The notes below the pieces were generated by a model that saw only the letters and a program-made list of their open reading frames with translations, made no database searches and was not told the DNA's origin. From contig JAQNCT010000003.1 of assembly GCA_029077825.1 (NCBI GenBank), forward strand, positions 26,262-90,261: a stretch of 64,000 bases of DNA. Reading direction: 5' to 3'. Positions 10,849 to 22,855 of this stretch are shown here, in pieces. The first letter of the stretch is position 1. Every line of letters starts with the position of its first letter. A program made the translations under genes and the position numbers. This DNA comes from Acidocella sp. GTDB taxonomy: Bacteria; Pseudomonadota; Alphaproteobacteria; Acetobacterales; Acetobacteraceae.

Positions 10849-11451
10849 TTAGTCGCGCAGGGTGATCGCGCCGTCGCGGCGGTGGGCCATGTGCCATAGG
10901 CTCCAGGCCATCAACACGCCGATGATGCCGTAAGAAATGATGGGGGCCATGAGCAGGTAGCGGCTGATCGGCCAGATGATCGCCAGCCAGCACATGATGG
11001 CGGTTTGCACCACCAGCCCTGCACCCCAGACGAGGGTGAGCAGGCGGAACAGTTGCTGCACGCCCTCGCGCGCCCAAAGAGCCTCGAATCGGGCGGCACC
11101 TTGCGCGGTGTTGCGGGCCATGGTGGCGCGGGCGAGGTAGAAAATCATCGGACGTTTGAGGCCAAGTGAGGCCAGAAACATCACGCCCACCAGGCCGGTG
11201 ACCAGGGCCTCACGGATTTGAATGAGCCGCGCCGAGCCGCCCATGAAGGTGGCGCCGACGGTGAACAGAATGCTGGCGATGATCAGGACTGACAGCGCAT
11301 CAACCCGGCGGGTTTTTGCCAGCTCGTACAAGCTCCAGAGCAGCGGTGGGAGTGCTGAGGCGATGAGTGCCACTACATCACCGTGTTGGTTGTGCAACCA
11401 TTGATACACAGCCCAGGGGGCGAGGAAATTGGCGCATAGCTCGGGCGCCAT
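10849..11451 (-). CDS. VC0807-like integral membrane protein
   Basis: Multi-TM; PLLWSLYELAKTRRVDALSVLIIASI; GVMFLASLGLKRPMIFYLAR. Confidence 0.65.
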   Translation of the reverse strand: MAPELCANFLAPWAVYQWLHNQHGDVVALIASALPPLLWSLYELAKTRRVDALSVLIIASILFTVGATFMGGSARLIQIREALVTGLVGVMFLASLGLKRPMIFYLARATMARNTAQGAARFEALWAREGVQQLFRLLTLVWGAGLVVQTAIMCWLAIIWPISRYLLMAPIISYGIIGVLMAWSLWHMAHRRDGAITLRD

Positions 11452-11465
11452 ACGCAGCAGTTTGA

Positions 11466-12257
11466 TCAGCTGATCAGCCCGGAGGTGGGGCTGGAGGGGT
11501 TGGCCGAGGCGCGTTTAGGGATGCGCCCGGCGCGGAAGGCCAGGCGGCCGGCTGCAACCCCGGCCTTCATGGCGCGGGCCATCAGGATGGGATTTTGCGC
11601 GCCAGCGATGGCGGAATTCACCAGCACGGCATCGCAGCCTAGCTCCATCGCGAAGGTGGCATCGTAGGCAGTGCCGACCCCGGCATCGACCAACACCGGG
11701 ACTTTGGCATTCTCGATAATCATCTGGATCATCAGCGGGTTTTGCACGCCCAGGCCAGAGCCGATGGGGGCACCAAGCGGCATGATGGCCACACAGCCCA
11801 TATCCTCCAGGCGTTTGGCGGCGATTGGGTCATCAGAGCAATATACCATCACCTCAAAACCATCTTTGATGAGGGCGGCGGCGGCTTCAAAGGTGGCTGG
11901 CATGTCAGGGTAGAGGGTAGGCGGCGGGCCAAGGACTTCGAGTTTGACCAGGTTCCAGCCGCCGGCTTCGCGGGCCAGGCGCAGGGTGCGCACGGCATCA
12001 TCAGCGGTGAAACAGCCGGCGGTGTTGGGCAAATAGGTATAGTGCTTCGGCGAGACATAGTCCTGCAGCATCGGGGCTTTGGGGTCTGATAAATTCACTC
12101 GGCGGACGGCGACGGTGACCATTTCAGCGCCGGAGGCTTCAATGGCGGCGGCGGTGGTGGGAAGGTCAATATATTTGCCGGTGCCAACAATCAGGCGGGA
12201 GTTAAAGCTGCGGCCTGCGACGGTCCAGGGGTCGGTGGTGGGGGTAAGGGCGTCCAT
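11466..12257 (-). CDS. thiG: Thiazole synthase ThiG
   Basis: [80 protein letters not shown]. Confidence 0.95.
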   Translation of the reverse strand: MDALTPTTDPWTVAGRSFNSRLIVGTGKYIDLPTTAAAIEASGAEMVTVAVRRVNLSDPKAPMLQDYVSPKHYTYLPNTAGCFTADDAVRTLRLAREAGGWNLVKLEVLGPPPTLYPDMPATFEAAAALIKDGFEVMVYCSDDPIAAKRLEDMGCVAIMPLGAPIGSGLGVQNPLMIQMIIENAKVPVLVDAGVGTAYDATFAMELGCDAVLVNSAIAGAQNPILMARAMKAGVAAGRLAFRAGRIPKRASANPSSPTSGLIS

Positions 12258-12260
12258 GGC

Positions 12261-12482
12261 TTAGCCGCCGCCGATAAAATGGACGATTTCGAGCACATCG
12301 CCATCAACCAGCAAGGTGGCGGCGTAGGTGGAGCGCGGCACTATCTCGCGGTTGCGTTCGACAGCGACTTTGCGAACATCGAGGCCGAGGTGAGCAACCA
12401 GAGCCGCGACATCATGCGGGCCAGGCAGGGCCAAGGGTTCGCCGTTAATGGTGAGGGTGATGATTCGCGTTAGGACATCCAT
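12261..12482 (-). CDS. thiS: Sulfur carrier protein ThiS
   Basis: [42 protein letters not shown]...[14 protein letters not shown]-terminal GG; next to thiG. Confidence 0.9.
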   Translation of the reverse strand: MDVLTRIITLTINGEPLALPGPHDVAALVAHLGLDVRKVAVERNREIVPRSTYAATLLVDGDVLEIVHFIGGG

Positions 12483-12562
12483 GATGATATTATCGGCTGG
12501 GCCGCGGTGGTTCGCAAGGGCGGTGCTTGGCCCCAAACGGGGGCTTGTGCTAGCGCAGGGGC

Positions 12563-13009
12563 ATGACCTCTATCATTACCATCTTGAATGGGCCGAATTT
12601 GAACCTGCTGGGGACGCGGGAGCCGCAGACGTACGGCACTGGGACCCTGGATGATTTGGAAACATTATGCGCCGAGACCGCTGAGGGGTTGGGCCTCGCG
12701 ATTGATTTCCGGCAATCCAACACCGAGGGTGAATTGATCTCCTGGGTGCATGAGGCAGGTGCCCGGGCGGCAGGGCTTATTATCAATCCGGCGGGCTATT
12801 CCCATACTTCGGTGGCGCTGATGGATGCGCTGCTGGCGGTGGATATTCCGGTGCTGGAGGTGCATCTCTCCAATATTCATAAGCGCGAGAGTTTCCGGCA
12901 TCAGTCTTATGTCTCACGGGCGGCGCAGGGTGTTATTTGCGGGTTGGGGTTTGCGGGCTATAGGCTGGCGCTGATTGCCCTCTCGGATATTTTGGAGGAA
13001 GATTTATGA
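12563..13009 (+). CDS. aroQ: 3-dehydroquinate dehydratase type II
   Basis: [53 protein letters not shown]. Confidence 0.95.
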   Translation: MTSIITILNGPNLNLLGTREPQTYGTGTLDDLETLCAETAEGLGLAIDFRQSNTEGELISWVHEAGARAAGLIINPAGYSHTSVALMDALLAVDIPVLEVHLSNIHKRESFRHQSYVSRAAQGVICGLGFAGYRLALIALSDILEEDL

Positions 13010-13479
13010 GCCTTTCGTTTGACCCTGATGCGCTGCGCGTGCTGGCGGAAATCCTCAATAAATCGGGCCTTTCCGAGATCGAGCTTGAGGAGGGTGACCG
13101 CAAGGTGCGCCTGGCCCGGGCGGTGGCACCGCTGGCCATGATGGCACCAGCGCCAGTGGCGGGGCCCCAAGTGGCAGTACCAGCGCCGGTTGCGGCGGCA
13201 GCGCCCCCGGCGGTTGATACAATAGCAACTGATCTGGCCAAGCACCCGGGCTTGGTAAAAAGCCCGATGGTGGGGGTGGCTTATCTTTCAGCTGAGCCAG
13301 GGGCGGCCCCTTATGTGACGCTGGGCGCCCAGGTGGCGGCGGGGGCGACGTTATTGCTGATCGAGGCGATGAAGACGTTTAACCAGATCAAGGCGCCGCA
13401 GGCCGGCACCGTGACGCGGATTCTGGTGGCAGCCGGGGCGCCGGTTGAATATGACGAACCGCTGCTGATTATCGAATAG
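13006..13479 (+). CDS. accB: Acetyl-CoA carboxylase biotin carboxyl carrier protein
   Basis: [38 protein letters not shown]; overlaps aroQ stop (ATGA). Confidence 0.95.
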   Translation: MSLSFDPDALRVLAEILNKSGLSEIELEEGDRKVRLARAVAPLAMMAPAPVAGPQVAVPAPVAAAAPPAVDTIATDLAKHPGLVKSPMVGVAYLSAEPGAAPYVTLGAQVAAGATLLLIEAMKTFNQIKAPQAGTVTRILVAAGAPVEYDEPLLIIE

Positions 13480-13483
13480 ACTG

Positions 13484-14827
13484 ATGTTTAAAAAAATCCT
13501 GATCGCCAATCGCGGTGAAATTGCGCTGCGGGTGCAGCGGGCCTGCCGGGAGCTTGGCATTGCCACGGTGGCGGTACATTCCACCGCCGATGCTGATGCC
13601 ATGCATGTGCGCCTGGCTGATGAGAGCGTGTGCATTGGGCCGCCGCTGGCGCGCGATTCCTACCTCAATATGCCGGCGATTATTTCAGCGGCGTTGATTA
13701 CGGGTGCTGAGGCGATTCATCCGGGTTATGGATTTCTGTCAGAAAATGCTGACTTTGCCGATATGGTGGAGGCGCATAAATTGGTGTTCATCGGGCCGAG
13801 TGCGCAGCATATCCGGATGATGGGCGATAAAATCACCGCCAAGACCACGATGCTGGAATTGGGCGTGCCGCTGGTGCCAGGCTCACCAGGGGAATTGGCA
13901 ACGCTTGACGAGGCCTATGCGGTGGCTGAGCGCATTAAATACCCGGTGTTGATTAAAGCCGCTGCTGGTGGCGGCGGGCGCGGCATGAAGGTGGCGCAAA
14001 ACCGCGCGGCGCTGGAGGCAGCGTTTCGTGAAGCGCGCGCCGAAGCGGGGGCGGCGTTTGGCAATAATGCTGTGTATATGGAGAAATATCTCGATAAGCC
14101 ACGACATATTGAATTGCAGATTTTAGCTGATACCCACGGCAATGTGGTGCATTTTGGCGAGCGTGACTGCTCATTGCAGCGGCGCCACCAGAAGGTGTTG
14201 GAAGAAGCGGGGTCACCGGCCATTACCACGGCGCAGCGCGATGCGCTGGGGGTTGTGGTGACCGATGCGTTGAAGAAAATTGGCTACCGCAATGCCGGGA
14301 CTTTGGAGTTTTTATATCAAGATGAGCAGTTCTCATTCATTGAAATGAACACCAGGCTGCAGGTGGAGCACCCGATTTCTGAGATGATCTCGCGCATGGA
14401 TTTGGTGCATGAACAAATTCGCATCGCGGCCGGCGAGGCTTTGGGGTATGAACAAAGTGATATTGAACTAAGCGGCCATGCGATTGAATGCCGGATTGCT
14501 GCCGAGGACCCTGAGACATTTGCGCCCTGCCCTGGGCTGGTGAGCGTGTATCATCCACCGGGCGGGTTGGGTGTGCGGGTGGATTCAGCTTTATATGCTG
14601 GCTACCGAGTGCCGCCGCATTATGATTCACTAATTGCGAAGTTGATAACATTTGGCAAAACCCGCGATGAAGCGATTGCGCGGATGAAGCGCGCCCTGCG
14701 GGAGTTTGTGATACAAGGGATTAAAACAACCATCCCGTTACACCAGCGGATATTGGAAAACCCTGAGTTTATTGCTGGGGATTATACCATTCATTGGTTG
14801 GAAAAATTTGTCGGGCAGGAGCATTAG
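13484..14827 (+). CDS. accC: Acetyl-CoA carboxylase biotin carboxylase subunit
   Basis: FKKILIANRGEIALRVQRACRELGI; HPGYGFLSENADFAD; KAAAGGGGRGMK; EMNTRLQVEHPISEMI. Confidence 0.97.
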   Translation: MFKKILIANRGEIALRVQRACRELGIATVAVHSTADADAMHVRLADESVCIGPPLARDSYLNMPAIISAALITGAEAIHPGYGFLSENADFADMVEAHKLVFIGPSAQHIRMMGDKITAKTTMLELGVPLVPGSPGELATLDEAYAVAERIKYPVLIKAAAGGGGRGMKVAQNRAALEAAFREARAEAGAAFGNNAVYMEKYLDKPRHIELQILADTHGNVVHFGERDCSLQRRHQKVLEEAGSPAITTAQRDALGVVVTDALKKIGYRNAGTLEFLYQDEQFSFIEMNTRLQVEHPISEMISRMDLVHEQIRIAAGEALGYEQSDIELSGHAIECRIAAEDPETFAPCPGLVSVYHPPGGLGVRVDSALYAGYRVPPHYDSLIAKLITFGKTRDEAIARMKRALREFVIQGIKTTIPLHQRILENPEFIAGDYTIHWLEKFVGQEH

Positions 14828-14867
14828 CCGCTTATCTTGCCGGGGTTATTGCGGGTAAGATTGGGTT

Positions 14868-16136
14868 TTAAATAATGCCATCGTGCTGCCATGCGGCAAG
14901 CTCAGTTTCGGTGGCGTTAAGGGTGTTTATTAAAATATCGCGCGTGTGTTGGCCAAGCTGCGGGGGGGCGGTGTTGTCATGCGTGGCGCTGCGCGAGAAA
15001 CGCATGGGGCTGGCGACGGTACGCATGGTGCCACCGGGCATGGTACCATTGGGCAGCGTGCCGCCGCTGGGGTGCGGGATGGTTTTGAAAATACCCCGGG
15101 CGGCGATTTGTTCGTTGGTGTCAAGATCTGGTAGTTGGTTGATGGGGCCGCACGGGACGGAAGCTGGCTCCAGTTGCGAAATCCATACAGCGGTGCTGCG
15201 GGTTTGCATGATGGCTTGCAGCAGCGGCACCAAAATATCGCGGTGCTGCACCCGTGCTGGGTTGCTGGCGTAAGCGGGGTTTTGGGCGAGTTCGGAGGCG
15301 TCAGCTATGGCGCAAAAGCGGCGAAATTGCTCATCGTTGCCGATGGCGAGGATGGCGTAGCCGTCTGCTGTTTTGAACACCTGATAGGGCACGATGCTGG
15401 GATGCGCGTTGCCGTGGCGGGGTGGTTGCGCGCCGGAGACGAGGTAGGAGCTGATCTGGTTGGCCAGGGTGGCGATTTGAACGTCAAACAACGCAATATC
15501 AATATGCTGGCCAAGGCCGCTGCTGTGGCGCTCATGCAAAGCGGCCAGAATGGCGGTGGTGGTGTACATGCCGGTGAAAACATCGGTGACCGCGACGCCC
15601 ACCTTCATCGGTTCGCCGGTTGGTTCACCGGTGAGGCTCATTAGCCCGCCCATGCCCTGCATCAAAAAATCATAACCGGCGCGGGCGGCGTAGGGGCCGG
15701 TTTGGCCGAAGCCGGTGATGGAGGCATAAATTAAACGCGGGTTGAGCGCATGGAGTTGGGCAAAGCCGAGGCCGAGTTTGGCAAGGCCACCCAGTTTGAA
15801 ATTTTCAAGCAGAATATCAGACTGCGCGGCGAGCCGTTGGATGAGGGCCTGGCCGGCTGGTTTGGCAAAATCAATGGTGATGGATTTTTTGCCGCGGTTG
15901 GCGGCCAGGTAATAAGCGCTCTCACCACGGTGTGCGGGGTTTTGCGCATCAGGCAGGAAGGGCGGGCCCCAGGCGCGGGTGTCATCGCCGGTGCCGGGGC
16001 GTTCAACTTTGATGACTTCGGCGCCAAGGTCTGCCAGGGTTTGGCCCGCCCAGGGGCCAGCGAGAACGCGGCTAAGGTCAAGCACGCGGATGCCGTGCAG
16101 GGGGGCTTTGGGCGGCGTTATGGGCGGTAGTGTCAT
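14868..16136 (-). CDS. CaiB/BaiF family CoA transferase
   Basis: LHGIRVLDLSRVLAGPWAGQTLADLGAEVIKVERPGTGDDTRAWGPPF; start set at MTLPPITPPK. Confidence 0.92.
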   Translation of the reverse strand: MTLPPITPPKAPLHGIRVLDLSRVLAGPWAGQTLADLGAEVIKVERPGTGDDTRAWGPPFLPDAQNPAHRGESAYYLAANRGKKSITIDFAKPAGQALIQRLAAQSDILLENFKLGGLAKLGLGFAQLHALNPRLIYASITGFGQTGPYAARAGYDFLMQGMGGLMSLTGEPTGEPMKVGVAVTDVFTGMYTTTAILAALHERHSSGLGQHIDIALFDVQIATLANQISSYLVSGAQPPRHGNAHPSIVPYQVFKTADGYAILAIGNDEQFRRFCAIADASELAQNPAYASNPARVQHRDILVPLLQAIMQTRSTAVWISQLEPASVPCGPINQLPDLDTNEQIAARGIFKTIPHPSGGTLPNGTMPGGTMRTVASPMRFSRSATHDNTAPPQLGQHTRDILINTLNATETELAAWQHDGII

Positions 16137-16185
16137 GCGCTTGGTTTGGTACAATTGCAGCGCGCTGAGAAGTGTTGGGGTTGGG

Positions 16186-17274
16186 CTAAAACAGCAACCC
16201 AACTTCCATGGTGGTTTGCAGCGCCAGCGGTTTTGCACCACCCGCCGTAACATGCGCATGCAGCAGCCCCAGGTCAGCCCGGGCAAACAGATTGCCCTTT
16301 TGCCACGCAGGGGCAATGGAGACCCCGTAGAAGGAGCTATTGGGGCCGGTGCCGAAAAAGTCAGCTGTGGTGGTGGCGGCTTTGTTGCTGGCCTGGGTAG
16401 CGTATTCGACGAAACCGCCAAGCGAGTAATTGGTGCCGCTGAATTGATACAATGCGAAAACGGCCGCTGACAGGTTGCGGGCATAGCCGCCCAGGCCCAA
16501 TGCGGCGTTTGGGTTGGCGTATTGCACCTGCACTTCTGGTGTGATGCTTAAGCCGCCCTGGGTTCGGGTATAAAAGGCCCCCAGCAAAGTGGAATTATTT
16601 AGCAGCACATTGCCGCTGCCCAGCGCGTTAACCCCGGTGCGGCCAAGATTACCACCGCCATACACCGAGAGAGAGTTCTGCTCATTGGGGGCCCAACTGC
16701 CGATGCCTTGCAGGTAATTTACCACCCCGGTGTAGTAACCATCAGTTAATGAGAGGCTGGCGCTGAGTGTGCCTTGTGTGAGCGCAATTTGGACGCCGCG
16801 CCCCTGGCCTGGTTGGGTGGCGGCAATGGCTGAAAAAAACTCACCGGTGTTGAGCCAATCCTGCGCGCCTTCATACCCCACAAGCGGGTTTAACTGCCCT
16901 GCTGAAACGCTGACATTGTCGTTAGGGGCAATGGTGATGTACCCGGCAAAAAGCGGGGAGACGCTGAAGTAGTTATTAACAACGGGTGCTGCGCCAAGGG
17001 TTTGGGCTGAATAAGCGCCAATTTCTATGGTGAACTGCACAATGCCGGTGGTTTTTTGCAACTCAACCAGTGCGTTACCCAAGGCGGCGCCATAGGTTTT
17101 GGTATTTTTGGGCGCGTTGGATTGGGCGTAAAACCCGCCGTCCACACCACCTGAAAAAACAATTTGCCCAAGCGGTCCCCCGTCAATAGCAATATTTTGC
17201 GGGGGGTTTAAGGCGCGTGCCTTACTTGGCAAGGCGATGACGGCAAGTGCCGCGACCAGGGAGCGTAAAACCAT
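16186..17274 (-). CDS. Porin-like outer-membrane beta-barrel protein
   Basis: Signal peptide; Asn/Gly/Tyr-rich beta-barrel composition; terminal Phe (MEVGLLF). Confidence 0.6.
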   Translation of the reverse strand: MVLRSLVAALAVIALPSKARALNPPQNIAIDGGPLGQIVFSGGVDGGFYAQSNAPKNTKTYGAALGNALVELQKTTGIVQFTIEIGAYSAQTLGAAPVVNNYFSVSPLFAGYITIAPNDNVSVSAGQLNPLVGYEGAQDWLNTGEFFSAIAATQPGQGRGVQIALTQGTLSASLSLTDGYYTGVVNYLQGIGSWAPNEQNSLSVYGGGNLGRTGVNALGSGNVLLNNSTLLGAFYTRTQGGLSITPEVQVQYANPNAALGLGGYARNLSAAVFALYQFSGTNYSLGGFVEYATQASNKAATTTADFFGTGPNSSFYGVSIAPAWQKGNLFARADLGLLHAHVTAGGAKPLALQTTMEVGLLF

Positions 17275-17332
17275 TTTTTACCCGCCAATAAACCAATAAG
17301 CGCGACGTAGCATTAGGCTGGCAAACTGTCAT

Positions 17333-18025
17333 CTAGCCGCCGCTTTCATGTACCGGCAACGTGAAGCTCATGGGGGTTTGGTTCATGCCCGGTAGGAAGG
17401 CTGGTAGATGTGAGGCGCGCAAAGCATCAAGTGCGGCTTCATTAACAGGTTGAATGCTGCTCGGGGTGAGGATATGGGCGGACAGTAACGTGCCTTCAGG
17501 GCTGATGGTAAAGGCCAAAATACAATCACCCGAATTTTCCGAATCAATAATTTCCTGCGGCACCACCAAGTTTGAATCAACAATGGCGCGCACTTGCCCG
17601 ATGTAGCGCGCCAGCAGGCTTTGCTGCGTTACCGCTGCGGGCGGCGGGGCCGCGGTGAGGGGGGTAACGGGTAGCTGGGGTGATGTGGTTGGTGGCGGTG
17701 GTGGTGCCACATGTTGGATGACATGATGTTGAATGGCGCTATGTTTAAGTGGTGGCGGTGGGGTTACCACCGGCATGGGCACCACCGGCGGCGGCTTAGG
17801 TGCGGGTGGCTGGGGTACCGGCGGTGGTGGCTTGACCGCCACGGGTAACGGCGCGGGCGGTAGAATTTTTAGCTGCACGGTGGCCGGGGTAACTACCGGG
17901 GCTGGCCGTGTTGTGTGCAGCATGAATAGAATGCACACAGCCTCAATTAACGCGGCGATTAAAAGTGCTCGCCCGAACCGGTTTGGTTCGGGCGAGATGA
18001 AATGTGACGGCTGAACAACACTCAT
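17333..18025 (-). CDS. TonB-like energy transducer
   Basis: N-terminal TM, extended Pro-rich domain, C-terminal TonB-like box (SPEGTLLSAHILTPSSIQPVNEAALDALRAS). Confidence 0.82.
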   Translation of the reverse strand: MSVVQPSHFISPEPNRFGRALLIAALIEAVCILFMLHTTRPAPVVTPATVQLKILPPAPLPVAVKPPPPVPQPPAPKPPPVVPMPVVTPPPPLKHSAIQHHVIQHVAPPPPPTTSPQLPVTPLTAAPPPAAVTQQSLLARYIGQVRAIVDSNLVVPQEIIDSENSGDCILAFTISPEGTLLSAHILTPSSIQPVNEAALDALRASHLPAFLPGMNQTPMSFTLPVHESGG

Positions 18026-18027
18026 AT

Positions 18028-20268
18028 TCAGAATTTGGCGGTAATATTTCCGTACACGCCCAAGGGGGCGCCAACGATGCCTTCTTTGTAGTTTTGGTTG
18101 TTAGAATCTACGTTAATGTCAGACTGTGCATAATAGCGCACGTTGAAAAGATTATCCACGTTGAGAGAAAATTTCAGGGCTTTTACAATGCCCAGTTTCA
18201 CCGGAACAGTATCAGATAGAGAGAGATTGGTGATGAAATAAGCCCCTTGGCGATAGCTGCTGGAGACATTTGTGTTGGCCAGATTAAGGTAGGTTTTGCC
18301 GATATAATGCGCATCAACCCCCACAAAATATTGGCCATTGGTCCATGCGCCACCAAGCGAGACTAAATAATCTGGCACGTTGCCAAGTGGCTGGCCTTTG
18401 GTAACAGCAGAACCTGAAGCTTGGTCAGTGAAGTTGGAGGCGTAAATACCATGGTTATATGAGGCATTTATATAACCGCTGAAGTCACCCGGTATGGCTG
18501 CAAAAGGTGAGGGAATTGAATCGCCGGCTTGTAGCTCCACACCGTCATAAGCTTCTTTACCGCCATTACGGGTGGTGGATAGGCCGGTTACGGGGTCAGT
18601 GAAGCTGTTAAAAATATTGCTAAAATCTTCGCGGTAATAATTGGCCCCCAGAGCCAAGCTGCCGCTGACATAGCGAATGCCCGCCTCATAATCAGTTACG
18701 TGTTCTGGTTGAGCGGTAACGGGAACATTGACGGTGACGTTGTTTGTGCCGGTTTGGCTGTCATTACTGTAATAAGCGGTGATATCAGGGAATTTTATGT
18801 TTTGGCCGTAGGATGCATAAGCATCAAGACCGGTAAAAAGCTCATAGCTTGCACTTAATGTTGGGGATGAATAATGCGCGTAATTTGAGACGCTGCCGGG
18901 GATGGAATAGTAATATGCAGCTTGATCATTATTTTTTGTTTCAGCCCAAAGATATTTGGCACCAGGGATGATTTTTAAGCGGTCATCCATCAGGCTGATT
19001 GTGTCTTGAATATAAGCAGACCCTTCAGTGCGGAGCATATGCTCGTTCCAAAAATCATTACCAGACCCATCAGCCTGGGGGTTTGGCACAACAGGGGATG
19101 TGCTTGAAAAATACTCGCGCGAATGCTCATGACTGAAGGTGAGGTTGCTGCCAATTTGGATGGTATTATGTGGCAAATTCCATGTCAGGCTTGGCTGTAC
19201 GCCAAATGTGTTGGTGTAATAGGCATATAAATGATAGGGCCGGTGCGAACCGTCAACCAGTGAATAGATGCCGAAGGTTTTGGTTGAAAACGAATTGCGT
19301 ACATAGTCATTCTCACCCACAAAAGCTTTGAGATCCAAGCTTAAGTCAGGTGTGATTTCCTGGGCGATGCCGCCAATAGCCAGGAAATTAGTTGAGTTGT
19401 TTTGCTTATAATAACTTGATGTGGGGAATTGGTATGAGGTGCCAAATTGGTCAAGCAAGGCGACGGGTGTTAACTGGTTCACATCGCCAGCGCTTTGGCT
19501 GTAAATAAAACTGCCGTAGATTTTGGTTTTGGAATTGTTCAAGGGCGCTTCAAATGAATAAAACAGGTTTGAGTTGGCGTTTTTATCGTTTTGAGTCCAG
19601 CCGTTGCTGGTATTACGCTCAAATGAGAAAAGCTGCTTTACCCCAGCCACCAGACCGGTGTTGAGGGTTACGTGATAATTAAAACTATCAAAGCTGCCAA
19701 AGCCGGCGCCAGCCTCGCCATTGAAATTATCAGTTGGTTTGCGGGAGTTAAAATTAATCGTGCCACCCAGAGAATTATACGAATTAGTGGCTGGGTTGTT
19801 GATGCCGCGGTAAATATCAATGGAGTCAAAGTCATTTTTGGTTATGAGTGTGTTATTATCATTGTCAGCCTGTGAAACGACACCAGCGGTGAAGGGGTCG
19901 TTCAGGGGAATCCCATCATAGGTTTCTGAAAATTCACCGTCAGAAAATGCGCGGAAAGTAACTTTTTGGTTGACCCCGCTGGGGCCGTTATTGGTGACAT
20001 AGATTGATGGTTCACGCGCCAAAATATCTTGCGCGGTGGTGGCAGGGGAGGTGTTTTCAATGACTTGCTTGCTGATGACGCTCACAGTGTAGGTGGATTT
20101 GAGCGGGATTTTAACAGGCGCTTTGGCGGCGGCGGTGGCAGCCGAGGCTGATTTGCTAATGCCCAATATTGGAGTTGCAGAATTTGTGTCTGTTTGCGCA
20201 ATCGCGCCACCCGATAAGGCCAGAAATGATCCGCAGGCTGTGCCTAGTAACAAAAATGACTTTTTCAT
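18028..20268 (-). CDS. TonB-dependent outer-membrane receptor
   Basis: Plug domain TAQDILAREPSIYVTNNGPSGVNQKVTFRAFSDGEFSETYDGIPLNDPF; C-terminal VYGNITAKF; next to tonB. Confidence 0.9.
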   Translation of the reverse strand: MKKSFLLLGTACGSFLALSGGAIAQTDTNSATPILGISKSASAATAAAKAPVKIPLKSTYTVSVISKQVIENTSPATTAQDILAREPSIYVTNNGPSGVNQKVTFRAFSDGEFSETYDGIPLNDPFTAGVVSQADNDNNTLITKNDFDSIDIYRGINNPATNSYNSLGGTINFNSRKPTDNFNGEAGAGFGSFDSFNYHVTLNTGLVAGVKQLFSFERNTSNGWTQNDKNANSNLFYSFEAPLNNSKTKIYGSFIYSQSAGDVNQLTPVALLDQFGTSYQFPTSSYYKQNNSTNFLAIGGIAQEITPDLSLDLKAFVGENDYVRNSFSTKTFGIYSLVDGSHRPYHLYAYYTNTFGVQPSLTWNLPHNTIQIGSNLTFSHEHSREYFSSTSPVVPNPQADGSGNDFWNEHMLRTEGSAYIQDTISLMDDRLKIIPGAKYLWAETKNNDQAAYYYSIPGSVSNYAHYSSPTLSASYELFTGLDAYASYGQNIKFPDITAYYSNDSQTGTNNVTVNVPVTAQPEHVTDYEAGIRYVSGSLALGANYYREDFSNIFNSFTDPVTGLSTTRNGGKEAYDGVELQAGDSIPSPFAAIPGDFSGYINASYNHGIYASNFTDQASGSAVTKGQPLGNVPDYLVSLGGAWTNGQYFVGVDAHYIGKTYLNLANTNVSSSYRQGAYFITNLSLSDTVPVKLGIVKALKFSLNVDNLFNVRYYAQSDINVDSNNQNYKEGIVGAPLGVYGNITAKF

Positions 20269-20540
20269 GTGAGGCCCCTATTTTGATGGGCCACCTATAG
20301 TTACGATGTGTAACAGATACATGACAAAAATATTGTTAAATTATGAAACAAAAAATTACATTGGGAATGATGCCTTGGCGTTTGAACAAAATGAAATTTA
20401 CCAACATCACATTCAATCGTGCAATTCAAATCAGACGAAACAGGTCCTCACCCATCTGGCAAACAGCGCAAATAAGTTTGAATCAGTAGTGGATCATGAG
20501 TGAAAACAGGTTCGATTTCATTATGCAGGAAGTCGGTGAG

Positions 20541-22440
<1,900 letters not shown>

Positions 22441-22479
22441 TCAAAAAAGGAGAGCCGGGTGTTGTGGTTTTGGTGAAAC

Positions 22480-22584
22480 CCCCGTCCCTCCGCCGGTATG
22501 ATCCGGATCAGGTTCAAAGGGTTTGCCGTGGTGGGTTTCCCCCTAGCGACATCTCAGTTCCTTCCGGAACACCCCTCGGTGAAG
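22480..22584 (-). promoter_or_regulatory. TPP riboswitch (THI element) upstream of thiC
   Basis: Reverse strand: ...AGGGGTGTTCCGGAAGGAACTGAGATG...AAACCCTTTGAACCTGATCCGGATCATACCGGCGGAGGGA, matching the conserved CTGAGA and ACCCtTTGAACCTGATCtGGaT core. Confidence 0.95.
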
Positions 22585-22599
22585 CCAACAGATGCCATT

Positions 22600-22806
22600 G
22601 AGTGGGATTTGTCAAACGACGAATGGGTTGGGCGGGTGAAGATGGCGGGCGTACGCATCAACAAGGATGGTGCTGTCTATGGGTTGCAGGGACTGTTCGC
22701 GGCTGGCGAGGCGTCGTGCCGTCATTTGCGGGGCATGTTGCGCAGAAAGATGGCATTCGGTGCCGTTCACCACCTGCTGCCGAAATTTCTAAAACCCGCA
22801 GAGTGA
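22600..22806 (+). pseudogene. Possible remnant of a FAD-binding (FrdA/SdhA-type) oxidoreductase
   Basis: KMAGVRINKDGAVYGLQGLFAAGEASC resembles MgGvRin..G...pGLyAAGEa of FAD_binding_2 proteins; no N-terminal domain. Confidence 0.4.
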
Positions 22807-22824
22807 TCCGCCGCTCGTCCGGTA

Positions 22825-22853
22825 AAACCGCCCGAGGGGTTGCAGGCGGTGGT
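22825..22853 (-). terminator. Possible terminator at the end of the radical SAM operon
   Basis: Reverse strand accgcctgcaacccctcgggcggtttta: stem and short T run just past the rSAM3 stop. Confidence 0.45.
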
Positions 22854-22855
22854 TT

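Noticed and set aside
10560-10850. CRISPR array
   Set aside because: Only two ~88-bp copies with internal palindromes; no regular repeat-spacer pattern.
15135-15644. 169-aa plus ORF
   Set aside because: Antisense to the CaiB/BaiF CoA transferase.
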